Source of the DNA: PWPR01 sp964497955
Lineage (GTDB): Bacteria; Bacillota; UBA994; PWPR01
Assembly: GCA_964497955.1 (NCBI GenBank)
Contig: CAZCFQ010000003.1
Span: 1 to 39,121 of the forward strand
Direction of reading: 5' to 3'
DNA: 39,121 nt
Part shown: positions 7,481-16,508 of the stretch, piece by piece
Layout: each line of letters begins with the position of its first letter
Numbering within the stretch: position 1 is the first letter of the stretch
Position numbers and translations under genes: made by a program
The notes under the pieces: generated by a model
Seen by the model: the letters and a program-made list of their open reading frames with translations, nothing else
Told to the model about the DNA's origin: nothing
The model's database searches: none

Positions 7481-8479
7481 ATGAAGAGAATAATATCAAT
7501 TTTTAAAAGAGATGTAGTAGTAGCAACAAGAGATTTTGTACTTTTATATATAATAGTGGCTCCCATATTACTAGCTTTACTGCTTAGTGTGTTTGCTCCA
7601 GATGTCGCTGACTCTTCTGCTATATTTGTTTATGATGAGTCTTTGAAAGAAACTGAAATTAATAAGTTAGAAGAAATTGGCCATGTTATAAAATTAAATG
7701 ATAAAGATGAAATAATCACAAGAGTAAATGATAGTGATGATGTCTATGGTTTAATTAAAAACAAAGATAATTACGAAATTATATTAGAAGGAAATGAAGC
7801 TGGTAACATAGAAGGATTGATGAAGCTTGTTGTATCATATTTAAATAGTGATAAAGATAATTGGCTCACTTATAAAATTAGTTCAATAGATTTTAAGTTG
7901 CCACCAGTAGTAAGTATCGGAACAACTAGTTTAATAATAACTTCAATAATTCTAGGCGGAATGATAATTGGTCTAAATATTGTAGAAGACAAAGAATTTT
8001 CAACAATTAATGCTTTAAATACTTCACCACTTGGAAAAATAGAGTATATATTAGGTAAAAGTGTATTAGGAATAATATTACCTATAATTCATACTCCAAT
8101 AGTATTAAAAATAATGGGGTTAGAAGGATTAAAGTTAACTCAACTAGGATTCATTGTATTGGTTAGTTCATTGTTTACTATCTTTTATGGTTTAATGATT
8201 GGTACAATTAGTTCAAATCAACTTTCAGCAATCGCTAGTGCAAAAGGAATGATGTTTGTACTTGCTGGATCAATTTTAGGAGCAATTGCACTAAAAGAGA
8301 GTTTACATTATCTACTATATTGGTCACCGCTTTATTGGATATATCAAGCAATATATAAAATAGTAGCAGGTATTTCAACATGGAGGTATTTATGGATTTC
8401 AAGTGGAGCTATAATTTTAATAACAATGATACTATTTGGAGTTTTGAATAAATATCAAAAAAAATATAATACATTATAA
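7481..8479 (+). CDS. ABC-2 type exporter permease, second subunit
   Basis: This 332-aa protein repeats the architecture of the previous permease. It has an N-terminal transmembrane segment at about 16-36 and an extracytoplasmic domain to about 145. The ATPase-facing stretch VEDKEFSTINALNTSPL follows, with five or so further membrane segments. I placed the start at ATG 7481, which has TAGGAGG at 7468-7474. An in-frame TTG at 7451 would overlap the previous gene and lacks a ribosome site. It is the last gene of the TetR-regulated operon and is followed by a terminator. Confidence 0.85.
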   Translation: MKRIISIFKRDVVVATRDFVLLYIIVAPILLALLLSVFAPDVADSSAIFVYDESLKETEINKLEEIGHVIKLNDKDEIITRVNDSDDVYGLIKNKDNYEIILEGNEAGNIEGLMKLVVSYLNSDKDNWLTYKISSIDFKLPPVVSIGTTSLIITSIILGGMIIGLNIVEDKEFSTINALNTSPLGKIEYILGKSVLGIILPIIHTPIVLKIMGLEGLKLTQLGFIVLVSSLFTIFYGLMIGTISSNQLSAIASAKGMMFVLAGSILGAIALKESLHYLLYWSPLYWIYQAIYKIVAGISTWRYLWISSGAIILITMILFGVLNKYQKKYNTL

Positions 8480-8485
8480 TTTCTT

Positions 8486-8510
8486 AAACTCGTTGTTAAA
8501 CGAGTTTTTT
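8486..8510 (+). terminator. Intrinsic terminator after the ABC exporter operon
   Basis: The stem AAACTCGT (8486-8493) pairs with ACGAGTTT (8500-8507) around a TGTTAA loop and is followed by a run of T residues. Confidence 0.9.
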
Positions 8511-8567
8511 CTTTTCTTTGCAGGAATTTGGAATTTATTCTTGAAAATATAAAGGTTAGAAAAGAAG

Positions 8568-9695
8568 GTGAAACTTTTGAGAGCTTTAATAAATGCTCAT
8601 TTAATATCAGATAATCTAAATATTGATAGAGGATATATAGTCTTTGATAAGAAAATAATAGACTTTGGCAAGGGAGATTTACCAAAAAAGTATTCTTCTT
8701 TAGAAAGTTATAATGTTAATGGCAGTTATGTCTTCCCAGGGATGATTGATATCCATACCCATGGAGCTATTGGTTATGATTTTTTAGATGTTAATGAAGA
8801 GAAATTGAAAGAGATTATAACCTTTTATAATAAACATGGTGTTACAAGTTTTTTAGCAACTACAGTAAGTGCTAGTGAAAAAAAACTTATGAGAGTTTTG
8901 AGTAGGTTTAATAAGTTTAAAAACAATTATAGTTCGTTATTAGGAGTGCATTTAGAGGGCCCATTTTTAAACAAATTAAAATCAGGGGCACATCAAAATA
9001 AGTATTTAACCAAACCTAATTTAGAACTCATAAATAAATTTAAAGATTTGATAAAAATAATAACTTATGCACCAGAGGTTGACCCAAATCATTTACTTAA
9101 ATCTATTAGCCACCAAGGAATAGTCTTATCAGCAGGACATACAAATTGTTCTTATGAGAATTGTAGTAAGCATTTAAAATACATTAAATCTGCTACACAT
9201 ATATTTAATGCTATGCCTACAATACATCATAGAAAGCCAATGATAACAACTGCTATTTTACTTTCAAATTTATATTCTGAAGTAATAGCAGATAAGGTTC
9301 ATCTACATCCTTCGTTTTTAGAACTCATTTATAGACTAAAAAAGGATAAAATAATTCTTGTGACAGATTCAATTTCAGCAACAGGAAGACCTGATGGAGT
9401 TTATAGATTAGGAAATCAAATGATAAACATTGATAGTGGAATAGCTAGATTAGCTGATAGTGATACATTAGCTGGAAGTACTCTTAAGTTAATAGAGGGT
9501 GTTAAAAACTTTTATGATTCAACTAATTCAACTTTAGAGGAAGTTATTTCATATGTAACATCAAATCCAGCAAAACTTTTAGGCATAAAAGATAGAGGGT
9601 ATATAAAAAATGAATGTAGAGCAGATATTGTGATTGCTGATAAAAATCTTAAAATTGAAAAAGTTTTAATTGGAGGAATAGAGGTATGTGTTTAG
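8568..9695 (+). CDS. nagA: N-acetylglucosamine-6-phosphate deacetylase
   Basis: NagA removes the acetyl group from GlcNAc-6-phosphate to give glucosamine-6-phosphate, in cytoplasmic recycling of cell-wall or environmental amino sugar. The 375-aa length is normal. Amidohydrolase landmarks are all present: HTHG with H63 and H65, HLEGPF with metal ligand E130, AGH with H191, THIFNAM with H211, and the catalytic Asp D267 in VTDSISATG. The GTG start at 8568 has AGAAGG just upstream. Its end overlaps the next gene by 10 bp. No nagB is in the window. It heads a six-gene run also holding two peptidases and a two-component system. Confidence 0.95.
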   Translation: MKLLRALINAHLISDNLNIDRGYIVFDKKIIDFGKGDLPKKYSSLESYNVNGSYVFPGMIDIHTHGAIGYDFLDVNEEKLKEIITFYNKHGVTSFLATTVSASEKKLMRVLSRFNKFKNNYSSLLGVHLEGPFLNKLKSGAHQNKYLTKPNLELINKFKDLIKIITYAPEVDPNHLLKSISHQGIVLSAGHTNCSYENCSKHLKYIKSATHIFNAMPTIHHRKPMITTAILLSNLYSEVIADKVHLHPSFLELIYRLKKDKIILVTDSISATGRPDGVYRLGNQMINIDSGIARLADSDTLAGSTLKLIEGVKNFYDSTNSTLEEVISYVTSNPAKLLGIKDRGYIKNECRADIVIADKNLKIEKVLIGGIEVCV

Positions 9696-10966
9696 CAATT
9701 GTAGTAGGTAAAAATGCTTCAAAAACTAAAAATGTAATATGTGGTCATAATGAACAAAACTTTAATAGACATCCAGTTAATTATAGATATATTGATAAAA
9801 ACAAGGAAAGCCTTAGAAGATATAAGCTTAAAGATAAGTCATTTAGTTACTTTTACACAGAAATTCCTAAACTGCATTATAGTGATAATTGTATAAATGA
9901 AGTCGGAGTGGCTATAACAGGCAATGGGTGTCCCTCTAAAAAGACTAAATTAGAACTAGCAATTAATAAAGGTGAAATAACGAAAGGCATAGGTCAAGCT
10001 TTTCCTCAAGTGATTGCAAAACATGCTTCAAATTCTAGAGAAGGTATTGAATTAGTATCATACATTATGAAAAATTATGGCTATATATCTAGCGGTAGGA
10101 CTTATGTAATTGCAGACAAAAAAGAAGCATTTATTCTTTCAGTTATGCTTGGAAGAAGTTGGTTAGCATATAAAGTGCCAGATGAAGCTGTTGTTGTTAT
10201 TCCTAATACATTTGTGACCTCAAATATAAATAAAGAAGACTTTGAAATAGAATACTTTGGCAGTATGGATATGCTTGAAAGAATAGATAATGATAATGAC
10301 TTTGATTTTGCATTTGAGTTTGCAGCAAAGCCTGAATCTAAAAACATGAGATATGAAACAGGAATAGATTCCAGACAACACTATTTACAAGAATTAATCT
10401 TAGGAGAAGAAATAAATACAAAAGATAAATTAAAGTTTGCAATTAAACCTAAAAATAAGCTTGATGTTTTAGATATCATGAGTTTATTAAGAAGTCATCA
10501 TAGTAGTGAAAATGTTCATCAATCTGAGGAAGAAATAGAAGGTGGATATTACAGAAGTTCATGTAATATTGCTACTCAAGAGAGTGCAATATTTGACTTT
10601 AGCAAAGATGTAATTTATAAAGCTATGTCAGTTCCATGCCATTCAATATATATACCCTTTTTTAATAATGTTAAATTACCAGATAAGCTTGGTATTGAAA
10701 TTAGTAATCATTATAAGCCTGATCAAATGATTTATAAAAATGAGACTTTAGATTTTTGGAAATTTTATAAATTTGCGCATTTATTAGAAAGGGAGAAATC
10801 ACTTAAACCAAAGTTTATAGCAAAAAGGGAAGTTTTTGAAAAGAATCAAATAAGCTTAGTAAATCAGCATTATAATAAAAGTAAAGAAGATAAGTACCAC
10901 TTTAGCAATAATAGTTTAAATGAGGCTAAAGATATTTTGAAATCAATTGAGGGTAGTTTGAAATGA
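9686..10966 (+). CDS. C69-family dipeptidase (Ntn hydrolase)
   Basis: The 426-aa protein begins Met-Cys, and removal of the initiator Met would expose Cys2 as the N-terminal nucleophile, as in peptidase family C69/U34. The opening segment MCLAIVVGKNASKTKN, the Asn of GHNEQN and the inner SCNIATQES segment fit this family, which cleaves dipeptides or similar small amides in the cytoplasm. The GHNEQN stretch replaces the more common RNED-type sequence, so specificity may differ from characterised members. It overlaps nagA by 10 bp and the cutC gene by 4 bp, so these three are clearly co-translated. Confidence 0.85.
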   Translation: MCLAIVVGKNASKTKNVICGHNEQNFNRHPVNYRYIDKNKESLRRYKLKDKSFSYFYTEIPKLHYSDNCINEVGVAITGNGCPSKKTKLELAINKGEITKGIGQAFPQVIAKHASNSREGIELVSYIMKNYGYISSGRTYVIADKKEAFILSVMLGRSWLAYKVPDEAVVVIPNTFVTSNINKEDFEIEYFGSMDMLERIDNDNDFDFAFEFAAKPESKNMRYETGIDSRQHYLQELILGEEINTKDKLKFAIKPKNKLDVLDIMSLLRSHHSSENVHQSEEEIEGGYYRSSCNIATQESAIFDFSKDVIYKAMSVPCHSIYIPFFNNVKLPDKLGIEISNHYKPDQMIYKNETLDFWKFYKFAHLLEREKSLKPKFIAKREVFEKNQISLVNQHYNKSKEDKYHFSNNSLNEAKDILKSIEGSLK

Positions 10967-11703
10967 GAAAAATAGAAGTTTGCGTTGATTCACTATCATC
11001 TGCAATAAATGCAGAGGAGTGCGGTGTGGATAGATTAGAAGTTTCTAGCTGTTTAGAATTAGGAGGGGTAACCCCTAGTTTTGGCTTAGTTAAAGAAATC
11101 ACTAAAACCATACAAGCTCCTGTAATGGTTTTAATACGTCCTAGAAGTGGTAATTTTACATACTCAAAAAAAGAACAATCTGTGATGTTAGAATCAATGA
11201 GATCTTTTACAAGCTTAAATATTGAAGGATTTGTAATAGGAGCTTTAGATAAGAATGGTGACATTGATTTACCATTTATAACTAGAGTAGTGGAGTTGTT
11301 TGGTAATGCCTCACTAACATTTCACAGAGCGTTTGATTTTGTTAATGATCCATTCAGTGCACTAGAATGCTTGAAAAAACTTAATATTAAAAGAATTTTA
11401 ACATCTGGTCAAAGTGATGATATCATAAAAGGTAAGGAACTAATTAAAAAGTTAGAGATTAAAGCTGATAATAAAATAATTATAATGCCTGGCGGTGGAA
11501 TTACACCAAAAAATGTTTATGAGTTAGTTGATTATACTAAGGTAAAAGAAATTCACACATCAGCAAGTAGTATTATAAATACTAATATTGAATATGCAAA
11601 TAAGAACTTAGATATGGGTAATATGAAGAATCTAAAAATTTTTGATCAGAAAAAATTTTATTTAATAAAAAATCAATTAAGGAGAGTGAAAAACAGTGAA
11701 TGA
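10963..11703 (+). CDS. cutC: CutC family protein
   Basis: The 246-aa protein is a full-length CutC-family TIM barrel. It is recognisable from IEVCVDSLSSAINAEECGVD near the start, LGGVTPSFGL at about 32-41, and VLIRPRSGNF at about 57-66. The GGGIT motif (about 178-182) lies near the end of the barrel. CutC was named for copper homeostasis in E. coli, but that role is disputed and the fold resembles sugar-phosphate enzymes. Here it overlaps the dipeptidase gene by 4 bp, sits in the nagA operon, and has no copper genes nearby. A role in sugar or peptide metabolism is therefore more plausible than metal handling, but this is inference. It overlaps the response regulator by 8 bp. Confidence 0.85.
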   Translation: MRKIEVCVDSLSSAINAEECGVDRLEVSSCLELGGVTPSFGLVKEITKTIQAPVMVLIRPRSGNFTYSKKEQSVMLESMRSFTSLNIEGFVIGALDKNGDIDLPFITRVVELFGNASLTFHRAFDFVNDPFSALECLKKLNIKRILTSGQSDDIIKGKELIKKLEIKADNKIIIMPGGGITPKNVYELVDYTKVKEIHTSASSIINTNIEYANKNLDMGNMKNLKIFDQKKFYLIKNQLRRVKNSE

Positions 11704-12382
11704 GCTTATTTATGTTGTTGATGATGATAAAAATATTAGAGATATTATATCAAAATTTTTAAAAAACGAAGGGTATAGAGTAAAAACATTTGCAGAAGCA
11801 GAACCTGTTTTGCCCGCTTTAGAAGAAGAAAATCCGGATTGTATTGTACTTGATGTAATGCTTCCTGGGATAAGTGGGTTAGATTTAACAAAGAAAATAA
11901 GATATGAATATACTACCCCCATAATCTTTGTCTCTGCTAAAGGAGAAGAAATAGACCGCATATTAGGTATAGAGTTAGGTGGAGATGATTATTTAGTAAA
12001 ACCTTTTAGTCCAAGAGAGTTAATCGTAAGGATCAAAGCTATTTTAAGAAGAGCAAGTATGCAAGAAGAAGATGAGAGTAATAAAGAGTATACATTAGGT
12101 AATACAAGGATTAGTTCAGAACTTAGAGAATTTTTCATAAATGGTAAGCAAGTTTCAACAACAAATAAAGAATTTGAAATGCTTTTGTATATGCTAAAAA
12201 ACCCTGATAAAGCATTATCAAGGGATCAGATTATTGAGAACATTTGGGGATATGATTATGTAGGTGAGACTAGATCTGTAGATGATTTAGTAAGAAGGCT
12301 CAGAAAAAAACTAAGAAAACACGATGCAAAAATATCAATAGAAACGATTTGGGGTTATGGATACAAAATTGTCCAAGACTAA
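11696..12382 (+). CDS. OmpR/PhoB-family response regulator
   Basis: The 228-aa protein has a receiver domain (1-115) with acidic residues D9 and D10, phospho-acceptor D53 in VLDVMLPG, Ser80 and Lys102 in LVKPF. A winged-helix DNA-binding domain (about 130-227) ends in WGYGYKI. It is a DNA-binding regulator phosphorylated by the kinase encoded next. The GTG start at 11696 has GGAGAG upstream and overlaps cutC by 8 bp. The kinase gene starts inside its last 26 bp. Its targets are unknown, but the operon context suggests control of amino-sugar or peptide uptake and use, or of the cell envelope. Confidence 0.93.
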   Translation: MNELIYVVDDDKNIRDIISKFLKNEGYRVKTFAEAEPVLPALEEENPDCIVLDVMLPGISGLDLTKKIRYEYTTPIIFVSAKGEEIDRILGIELGGDDYLVKPFSPRELIVRIKAILRRASMQEEDESNKEYTLGNTRISSELREFFINGKQVSTTNKEFEMLLYMLKNPDKALSRDQIIENIWGYDYVGETRSVDDLVRRLRKKLRKHDAKISIETIWGYGYKIVQD

Positions 12383-13712
12383 AACTTCTATTGGATTTAA
12401 AATAACAGCAGTTCAAGTGTTAGTAATTATAATGGTTAGTGTTTCTGTTTTAATTACTACAGCCTTTACAATTACAAATTATATTTCTGAAAGAAATTTT
12501 TATGAATTAGAAACTACTGCTAATAGTGTAGCTCAAATTGTTCTTAACACCTCATACAAAAATGAAAGACTAATTCAAGAACTAGTTGCACAATCACAAT
12601 CAAATATTGAAATAATATTACTTAATAGCGAGTTAAATATTGTTTTAAGTAGTTTTCAAGGTTTTAATGAGACAGTGGTATTGCCTGAGGAGCTAAAATC
12701 TGCTATAAACCAGTCAAAAGAGCAAGGAAGCTGGAGTGAATATAATTACGTTGTTGAAAGATTTAGTGGAGTTGATAGATCAGGGTATGTATTAGCTTTA
12801 AGCCCTAGAGATGATCAAATAATAATTAGAGATAGCTTTTTATGGTCAGTAGTTAGGGTAATTATTATTGCAGTTTTAATTGGAATATTATTTGGAAGTT
12901 ACATAACTAACAAAATAATAGAGCCACTTCAAAATTTAGAAAAAAGGTTAAAAGAAATATCAATTGGAGATTTTTCAGGAAGGTTAAAAGTTGAAGAAGA
13001 TGATGAGTTGGGAGACATTGCAAAAGCTTTTAATAATATGAGCCAGCAACTTGAAAGATATCAAAAAGCGCAATCTCGATTTATTCAAAATGCTTCACAC
13101 GAACTTAAGAGTCCTTTAATGAATATTCAAGGGTATGCAGAAGGATTGCAAGCAGGAGTATTTAATGAAGTTGAAGAAGATGAAGCTTTTGAGATTATTG
13201 TTTCTGAAGCTCAAAGACTAAAATCAGTAGTAGAAGAACTACTATTTATTAGTAAGATTGATGATGAAAGTATAACAGTGAAGTTTGATAAAGTAGATAT
13301 AAGTGATGTAATGAATGAAGCTTTAAGAACTGTTTATACAAGAATTCAGCAAAAAGAGATTGATCTACAAGTTATCATAGAAGAGGATCTTATAGTTAAA
13401 GGGGACTATTCTTCGTTAATGAGAGCATTTGCAAATATTTTAGATAATGCTGTAAGATATGCAAATGAAAGAATTTTAGTTCAAGGATTAAGTGCAGAAA
13501 AGCAAGTAGTAGTTAGAATAGTAGATGATGGACCTGGTTTTGAAGAAAAAGAGATTCCAAAAGTCTTTGAAAGATTCTTCAAAGGAGAAGAAGGTAGTAC
13601 AGGTTTAGGAATGGCTATTGTAAAAGACATTATTAATATGCATAAAGGTGAAGTTGAGATATACAATCATTCAACAGGTGGTGCAGTAGTAGAAGTGAAA
13701 TTACCAACTTAA
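12357..13712 (+). CDS. Membrane sensor histidine kinase
   Basis: The 451-aa kinase has a transmembrane segment at about 13-40. An extracytoplasmic sensor of about 120 residues with no recognisable named fold follows, and then a second transmembrane segment at 162-184 and a HAMP linker to about 238. The HisKA domain has phospho-acceptor H248 in NASHELKSPL. The ATPase domain shows the N-box ILDNAVRYAN, DDGPGF and GSTGLGMAI. The ATG at 12357 lies 26 bp inside the response-regulator gene, so the pair is translationally coupled. The signal sensed is not evident. Confidence 0.93.
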   Translation: MDTKLSKTKTSIGFKITAVQVLVIIMVSVSVLITTAFTITNYISERNFYELETTANSVAQIVLNTSYKNERLIQELVAQSQSNIEIILLNSELNIVLSSFQGFNETVVLPEELKSAINQSKEQGSWSEYNYVVERFSGVDRSGYVLALSPRDDQIIIRDSFLWSVVRVIIIAVLIGILFGSYITNKIIEPLQNLEKRLKEISIGDFSGRLKVEEDDELGDIAKAFNNMSQQLERYQKAQSRFIQNASHELKSPLMNIQGYAEGLQAGVFNEVEEDEAFEIIVSEAQRLKSVVEELLFISKIDDESITVKFDKVDISDVMNEALRTVYTRIQQKEIDLQVIIEEDLIVKGDYSSLMRAFANILDNAVRYANERILVQGLSAEKQVVVRIVDDGPGFEEKEIPKVFERFFKGEEGSTGLGMAIVKDIINMHKGEVEIYNHSTGGAVVEVKLPT

Positions 13713-13724
13713 GGAGGACTTTTT

Positions 13725-15383
13725 ATGACAAAATTAAGATTTAATCACTATTATAATTATAATGAGCTAACAAATGCACTAAAAGAATTAGCTGATAATA
13801 ATGATCAGTATGCTAAGCTCTCAAGTATAGGCAAAAGCTATGAAAAAAGAGATGTGTGGTGTATTACTATTACAGATTACTCAAGTGGCAATCCAGAAGA
13901 AAAACCAGCTATATACATCGATGGTAATACTCATGCTGGTGAAGTAACAGGTTCAATTACTGCGCTTTATACAGCAAATTATTTATTGGAAAACAAAGAT
14001 AAGAAAGAAATAAGCACTTTACTTAAAGATATTACTTTTTACATTATTCCAAGAGTTAACCCAGATGGAGCAGAATTTTATTTGACTACTCCTAACACTT
14101 TAAGAAGTAGTGTTAGAGTATGGCCTGATGAGAATATTAGTACCCTTCCAGGTCTTCATAGGGAAGATATTGATGGAGATGGATATATTCTTAATATGAG
14201 AGTTAGAGATGACAAACGAGGTGCATGGAAGATTTCAAAAGAAGATACAAGATTAATGGAACCTAGAAGATTAGATGAAAGAGAAGGAGAGTTCTTTCAT
14301 ATAATTCCAGAAGGGTTTATTAAAGATTTTGATGGTGAACCTATTGAGATTAATCCAGTTCCTTGGAGACTTGATTTAAACCGAAACTATCCTTCTGAGT
14401 GGAAACCTGAAATAAAGGGTGGTGGAGATTATCCAACTTCAGAGCCTGAGATTAAAAATGTTGTAGACTTCATTATAAACCACAAAAACATTGGAGCACT
14501 TGAAGCGTTGCATACTTCTGGAGGTATCTTATTTAGATCACCATATACATACCCAGAAGAAGAGTTTGATAAAGATGATTTAAGATTATTAAAAACTATT
14601 GGAGAGCGTGGTGAAGAGTTAACAGGTTATCCAGATGTTCCAAGTACAGGTGGAATTTTTGCTGCTACTATAGTAGATTGGGCCTATGAACACCAAGGTA
14701 TCCCTGGATTTACTCCAGAGCTGTGGGATTTATATGGAAGAGCTGGCGTTAAAATGGATTGGCATAAAGCTAGAAAATTATCAACTAAAGAGAAACTAGA
14801 AAGAGAGCTAAAAGTATTAGAATTTAATGATAAAGAGTTATCAGGAAAAGGATTTATAGACTGGCATGAGTATGACCATCCACAATTAGGTCAAGTTGAA
14901 ATAGGCGGATATAATCCTAAATATTTTAGACAAAACCCACCCCATAAGTTATTAGAACAAGAATGTCATAAAATGACTATGTTTCTATTAGCACACGCTA
15001 AAGCATTACCACAGATTGCTATTGAAGAATGTGATTTGACAAAAGTAGATAAAGATGTATATCAATTGAATATTTTAGTTGCTAATCATGGATTTTTACC
15101 AACTAATCTAACAAATAAAGGCAAAAAGATTAATGCAATCAATAAAGATAAAATTGAATTGAGTTTTACTGATAAAGTAGAATTAATTAGTGGTGAGATG
15201 GAAACTGAAATAGGATATCTAAATGGGTATTTCAATGCACAACAAGACTATAATCGCAGTGAGGGGTACAACAATGGATGCAAAAGGTTTAGTTTTGTAC
15301 TCAAAGCTAAAGCTAGTAGTAAAATAACAATTAAAGTTGACTCTCAAAAAGGCGGGGTTATTGAAAAAGTTGTAACAATATAA
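13725..15383 (+). CDS. M14-family zinc carboxypeptidase
   Basis: The 552-aa protein is a cytoplasmic M14 metallocarboxypeptidase with no signal peptide. Zinc ligands are H70 and E73 (NTHAGE) and H263 (ALHTSGG). N219-R220 (DLNRNYPSEW) are the substrate-carboxylate binders, and E332 in FTPELW is the general base. An insertion around 147-163 contains DIDGDGYI, a calcium-loop-like sequence. The last 130 residues form an extra C-terminal domain rich in beta-type sequence (from about 425). AAGGAGG lies 8 nt before the ATG. It is the last gene of the nagA run, 12 bp after the kinase gene, and is followed by a terminator. The likely role is peptide degradation downstream of uptake. Confidence 0.9.
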   Translation: MTKLRFNHYYNYNELTNALKELADNNDQYAKLSSIGKSYEKRDVWCITITDYSSGNPEEKPAIYIDGNTHAGEVTGSITALYTANYLLENKDKKEISTLLKDITFYIIPRVNPDGAEFYLTTPNTLRSSVRVWPDENISTLPGLHREDIDGDGYILNMRVRDDKRGAWKISKEDTRLMEPRRLDEREGEFFHIIPEGFIKDFDGEPIEINPVPWRLDLNRNYPSEWKPEIKGGGDYPTSEPEIKNVVDFIINHKNIGALEALHTSGGILFRSPYTYPEEEFDKDDLRLLKTIGERGEELTGYPDVPSTGGIFAATIVDWAYEHQGIPGFTPELWDLYGRAGVKMDWHKARKLSTKEKLERELKVLEFNDKELSGKGFIDWHEYDHPQLGQVEIGGYNPKYFRQNPPHKLLEQECHKMTMFLLAHAKALPQIAIEECDLTKVDKDVYQLNILVANHGFLPTNLTNKGKKINAINKDKIELSFTDKVELISGEMETEIGYLNGYFNAQQDYNRSEGYNNGCKRFSFVLKAKASSKITIKVDSQKGGVIEKVVTI

Positions 15384-15407
15384 AAAAGGCTCATTACGAG
15401 CCTTTTT
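15383..15407. terminator. Bidirectional intrinsic terminator
   Basis: AAAAAGGCTC (15383-15392 region) pairs with GAGCCTTTTT (15398-15407) around ATTAC. T runs are present on both strands, so it serves the M14 peptidase and the convergent deacetylase gene. Confidence 0.9.
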
Positions 15408-16322
15408 CTATTCTCTATGATGAACATAAAATGAGTCCAAACTTATTTTTTCAAATTTGTAACCAAGATCTCTTAGGTATTCTATAATTACAGGGAGAGC
15501 ATCTAGAGTTGTTTTTTTCTCATGCATCAAAACAACAGCGTGTTTTTGCTTTCTTACTCCTTCAATTGTCCTTTGAATGATTTCACCGGAAGTTAGTGGT
15601 TGAGCCAATGCATCACCACTATCAATATTCCAATCAAAATACTGAAAACCTTCATTTAGAAGTCTATTAATGTAAGGTTTATACTTTCCTCCAGCTAAAT
15701 GTTGCGTAGAACTTCCTCCAGGAAATCTAAAAAGCTTTGTTTCTAAACCTGTAGTTTCATAAATCAAATTATTTAACTTATAAATATCACTCATAAATAT
15801 ATTAACATCACTATATATGTTTTTGTAAATATGAGAGTAGGTATGATTACCAATAGCATGGCCTTCATCAACTATTCTTTTGTACGTGGCTAAGCTTTGT
15901 TGATTATTCCTACCTACTACGAAAAAAGTACCCTTTATCTTATAATCATTTAAAATGTCTAAAACCTTATTAGTATTAACACTAGGTCCATCATCAAAAG
16001 TCAAATAAACAGTTTTATCTTTTGGCATTACAGGTTGACCAGTCATTCTTTCAATTCTATCTTCTAAATCTTCTATATAAGATAGTTGTGAAGATATTTG
16101 GTTCTCATATTTTGCTTTCTGATCATCTTTTTCTTCTTTAAGTAAAGATATTTGTTCATTAGCAACAACTAATTGGTCTTTAGCAGTACTAAGTTGTTGT
16201 TCTAAATTTTTAATGTTTTGATCTAGCTCTTCAAACTTTTTATTAATAGCATATCCTATTGTACTAGAAGTAACTAGTAATAATACAAGAATGAAGATTA
16301 GACCCTTTTTTGATATTCTCAT
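15408..16322 (-). CDS. Membrane-anchored polysaccharide deacetylase (NodB domain)
   Basis: The 304-aa protein has an N-terminal membrane anchor (residues 9-27) and a long coiled coil (about 28-95), then a NodB deacetylase domain (about 104-300). Motifs are TFDDGP with D110/D111, metal ligands HTYSH (H160, H164), RFPGG (R199), DWN (D230) and LMHE (H267). It probably de-N-acetylates peptidoglycan or a surface glycan outside the membrane. I chose the ATG at 16322, preceded by GGGGTGAT. An in-frame ATG at 16346 would add eight residues without a ribosome site. It converges with the M14 gene at the shared terminator and is probably transcribed alone. Confidence 0.9.
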   Translation of the reverse strand: MRISKKGLIFILVLLLVTSSTIGYAINKKFEELDQNIKNLEQQLSTAKDQLVVANEQISLLKEEKDDQKAKYENQISSQLSYIEDLEDRIERMTGQPVMPKDKTVYLTFDDGPSVNTNKVLDILNDYKIKGTFFVVGRNNQQSLATYKRIVDEGHAIGNHTYSHIYKNIYSDVNIFMSDIYKLNNLIYETTGLETKLFRFPGGSSTQHLAGGKYKPYINRLLNEGFQYFDWNIDSGDALAQPLTSGEIIQRTIEGVRKQKHAVVLMHEKKTTLDALPVIIEYLRDLGYKFEKISLDSFYVHHRE

Positions 16323-16433
16323 AACTATCACCCCATTAGCTGCCAATATTATACACTAGTTGAGCTTAATTTAGAAGTAGATAAATAGTTTGTTTATTTA
16401 TTTAAATTAAATAATGTTTTTTTAATATTTTTA

Positions 16434-16462
16434 GTGAAATTAATGATAAGATTATATATAAT
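16434..16462 (+). promoter_or_regulatory. Probable promoter of the Na/Pi cotransporter gene
   Basis: A consensus -10 TATAAT (16457-16462) lies 17 bp downstream of GTGAAA (16434-16439), a four-of-six match to the -35 consensus. The leader to the ATG at 16509 is about 40 nt. Confidence 0.55.
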
Positions 16463-16508
16463 GACTACGGTATGAATAAGCATATTTGATCTTAAGGGAG
16501 AGAATAGT

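Noticed and set aside
14160..14215. DIDGDGYI insertion in the M14 peptidase as a dockerin or EF-hand domain
   Set aside because: It is a single short loop inside the catalytic domain, without the second repeat, and the protein is not exported.
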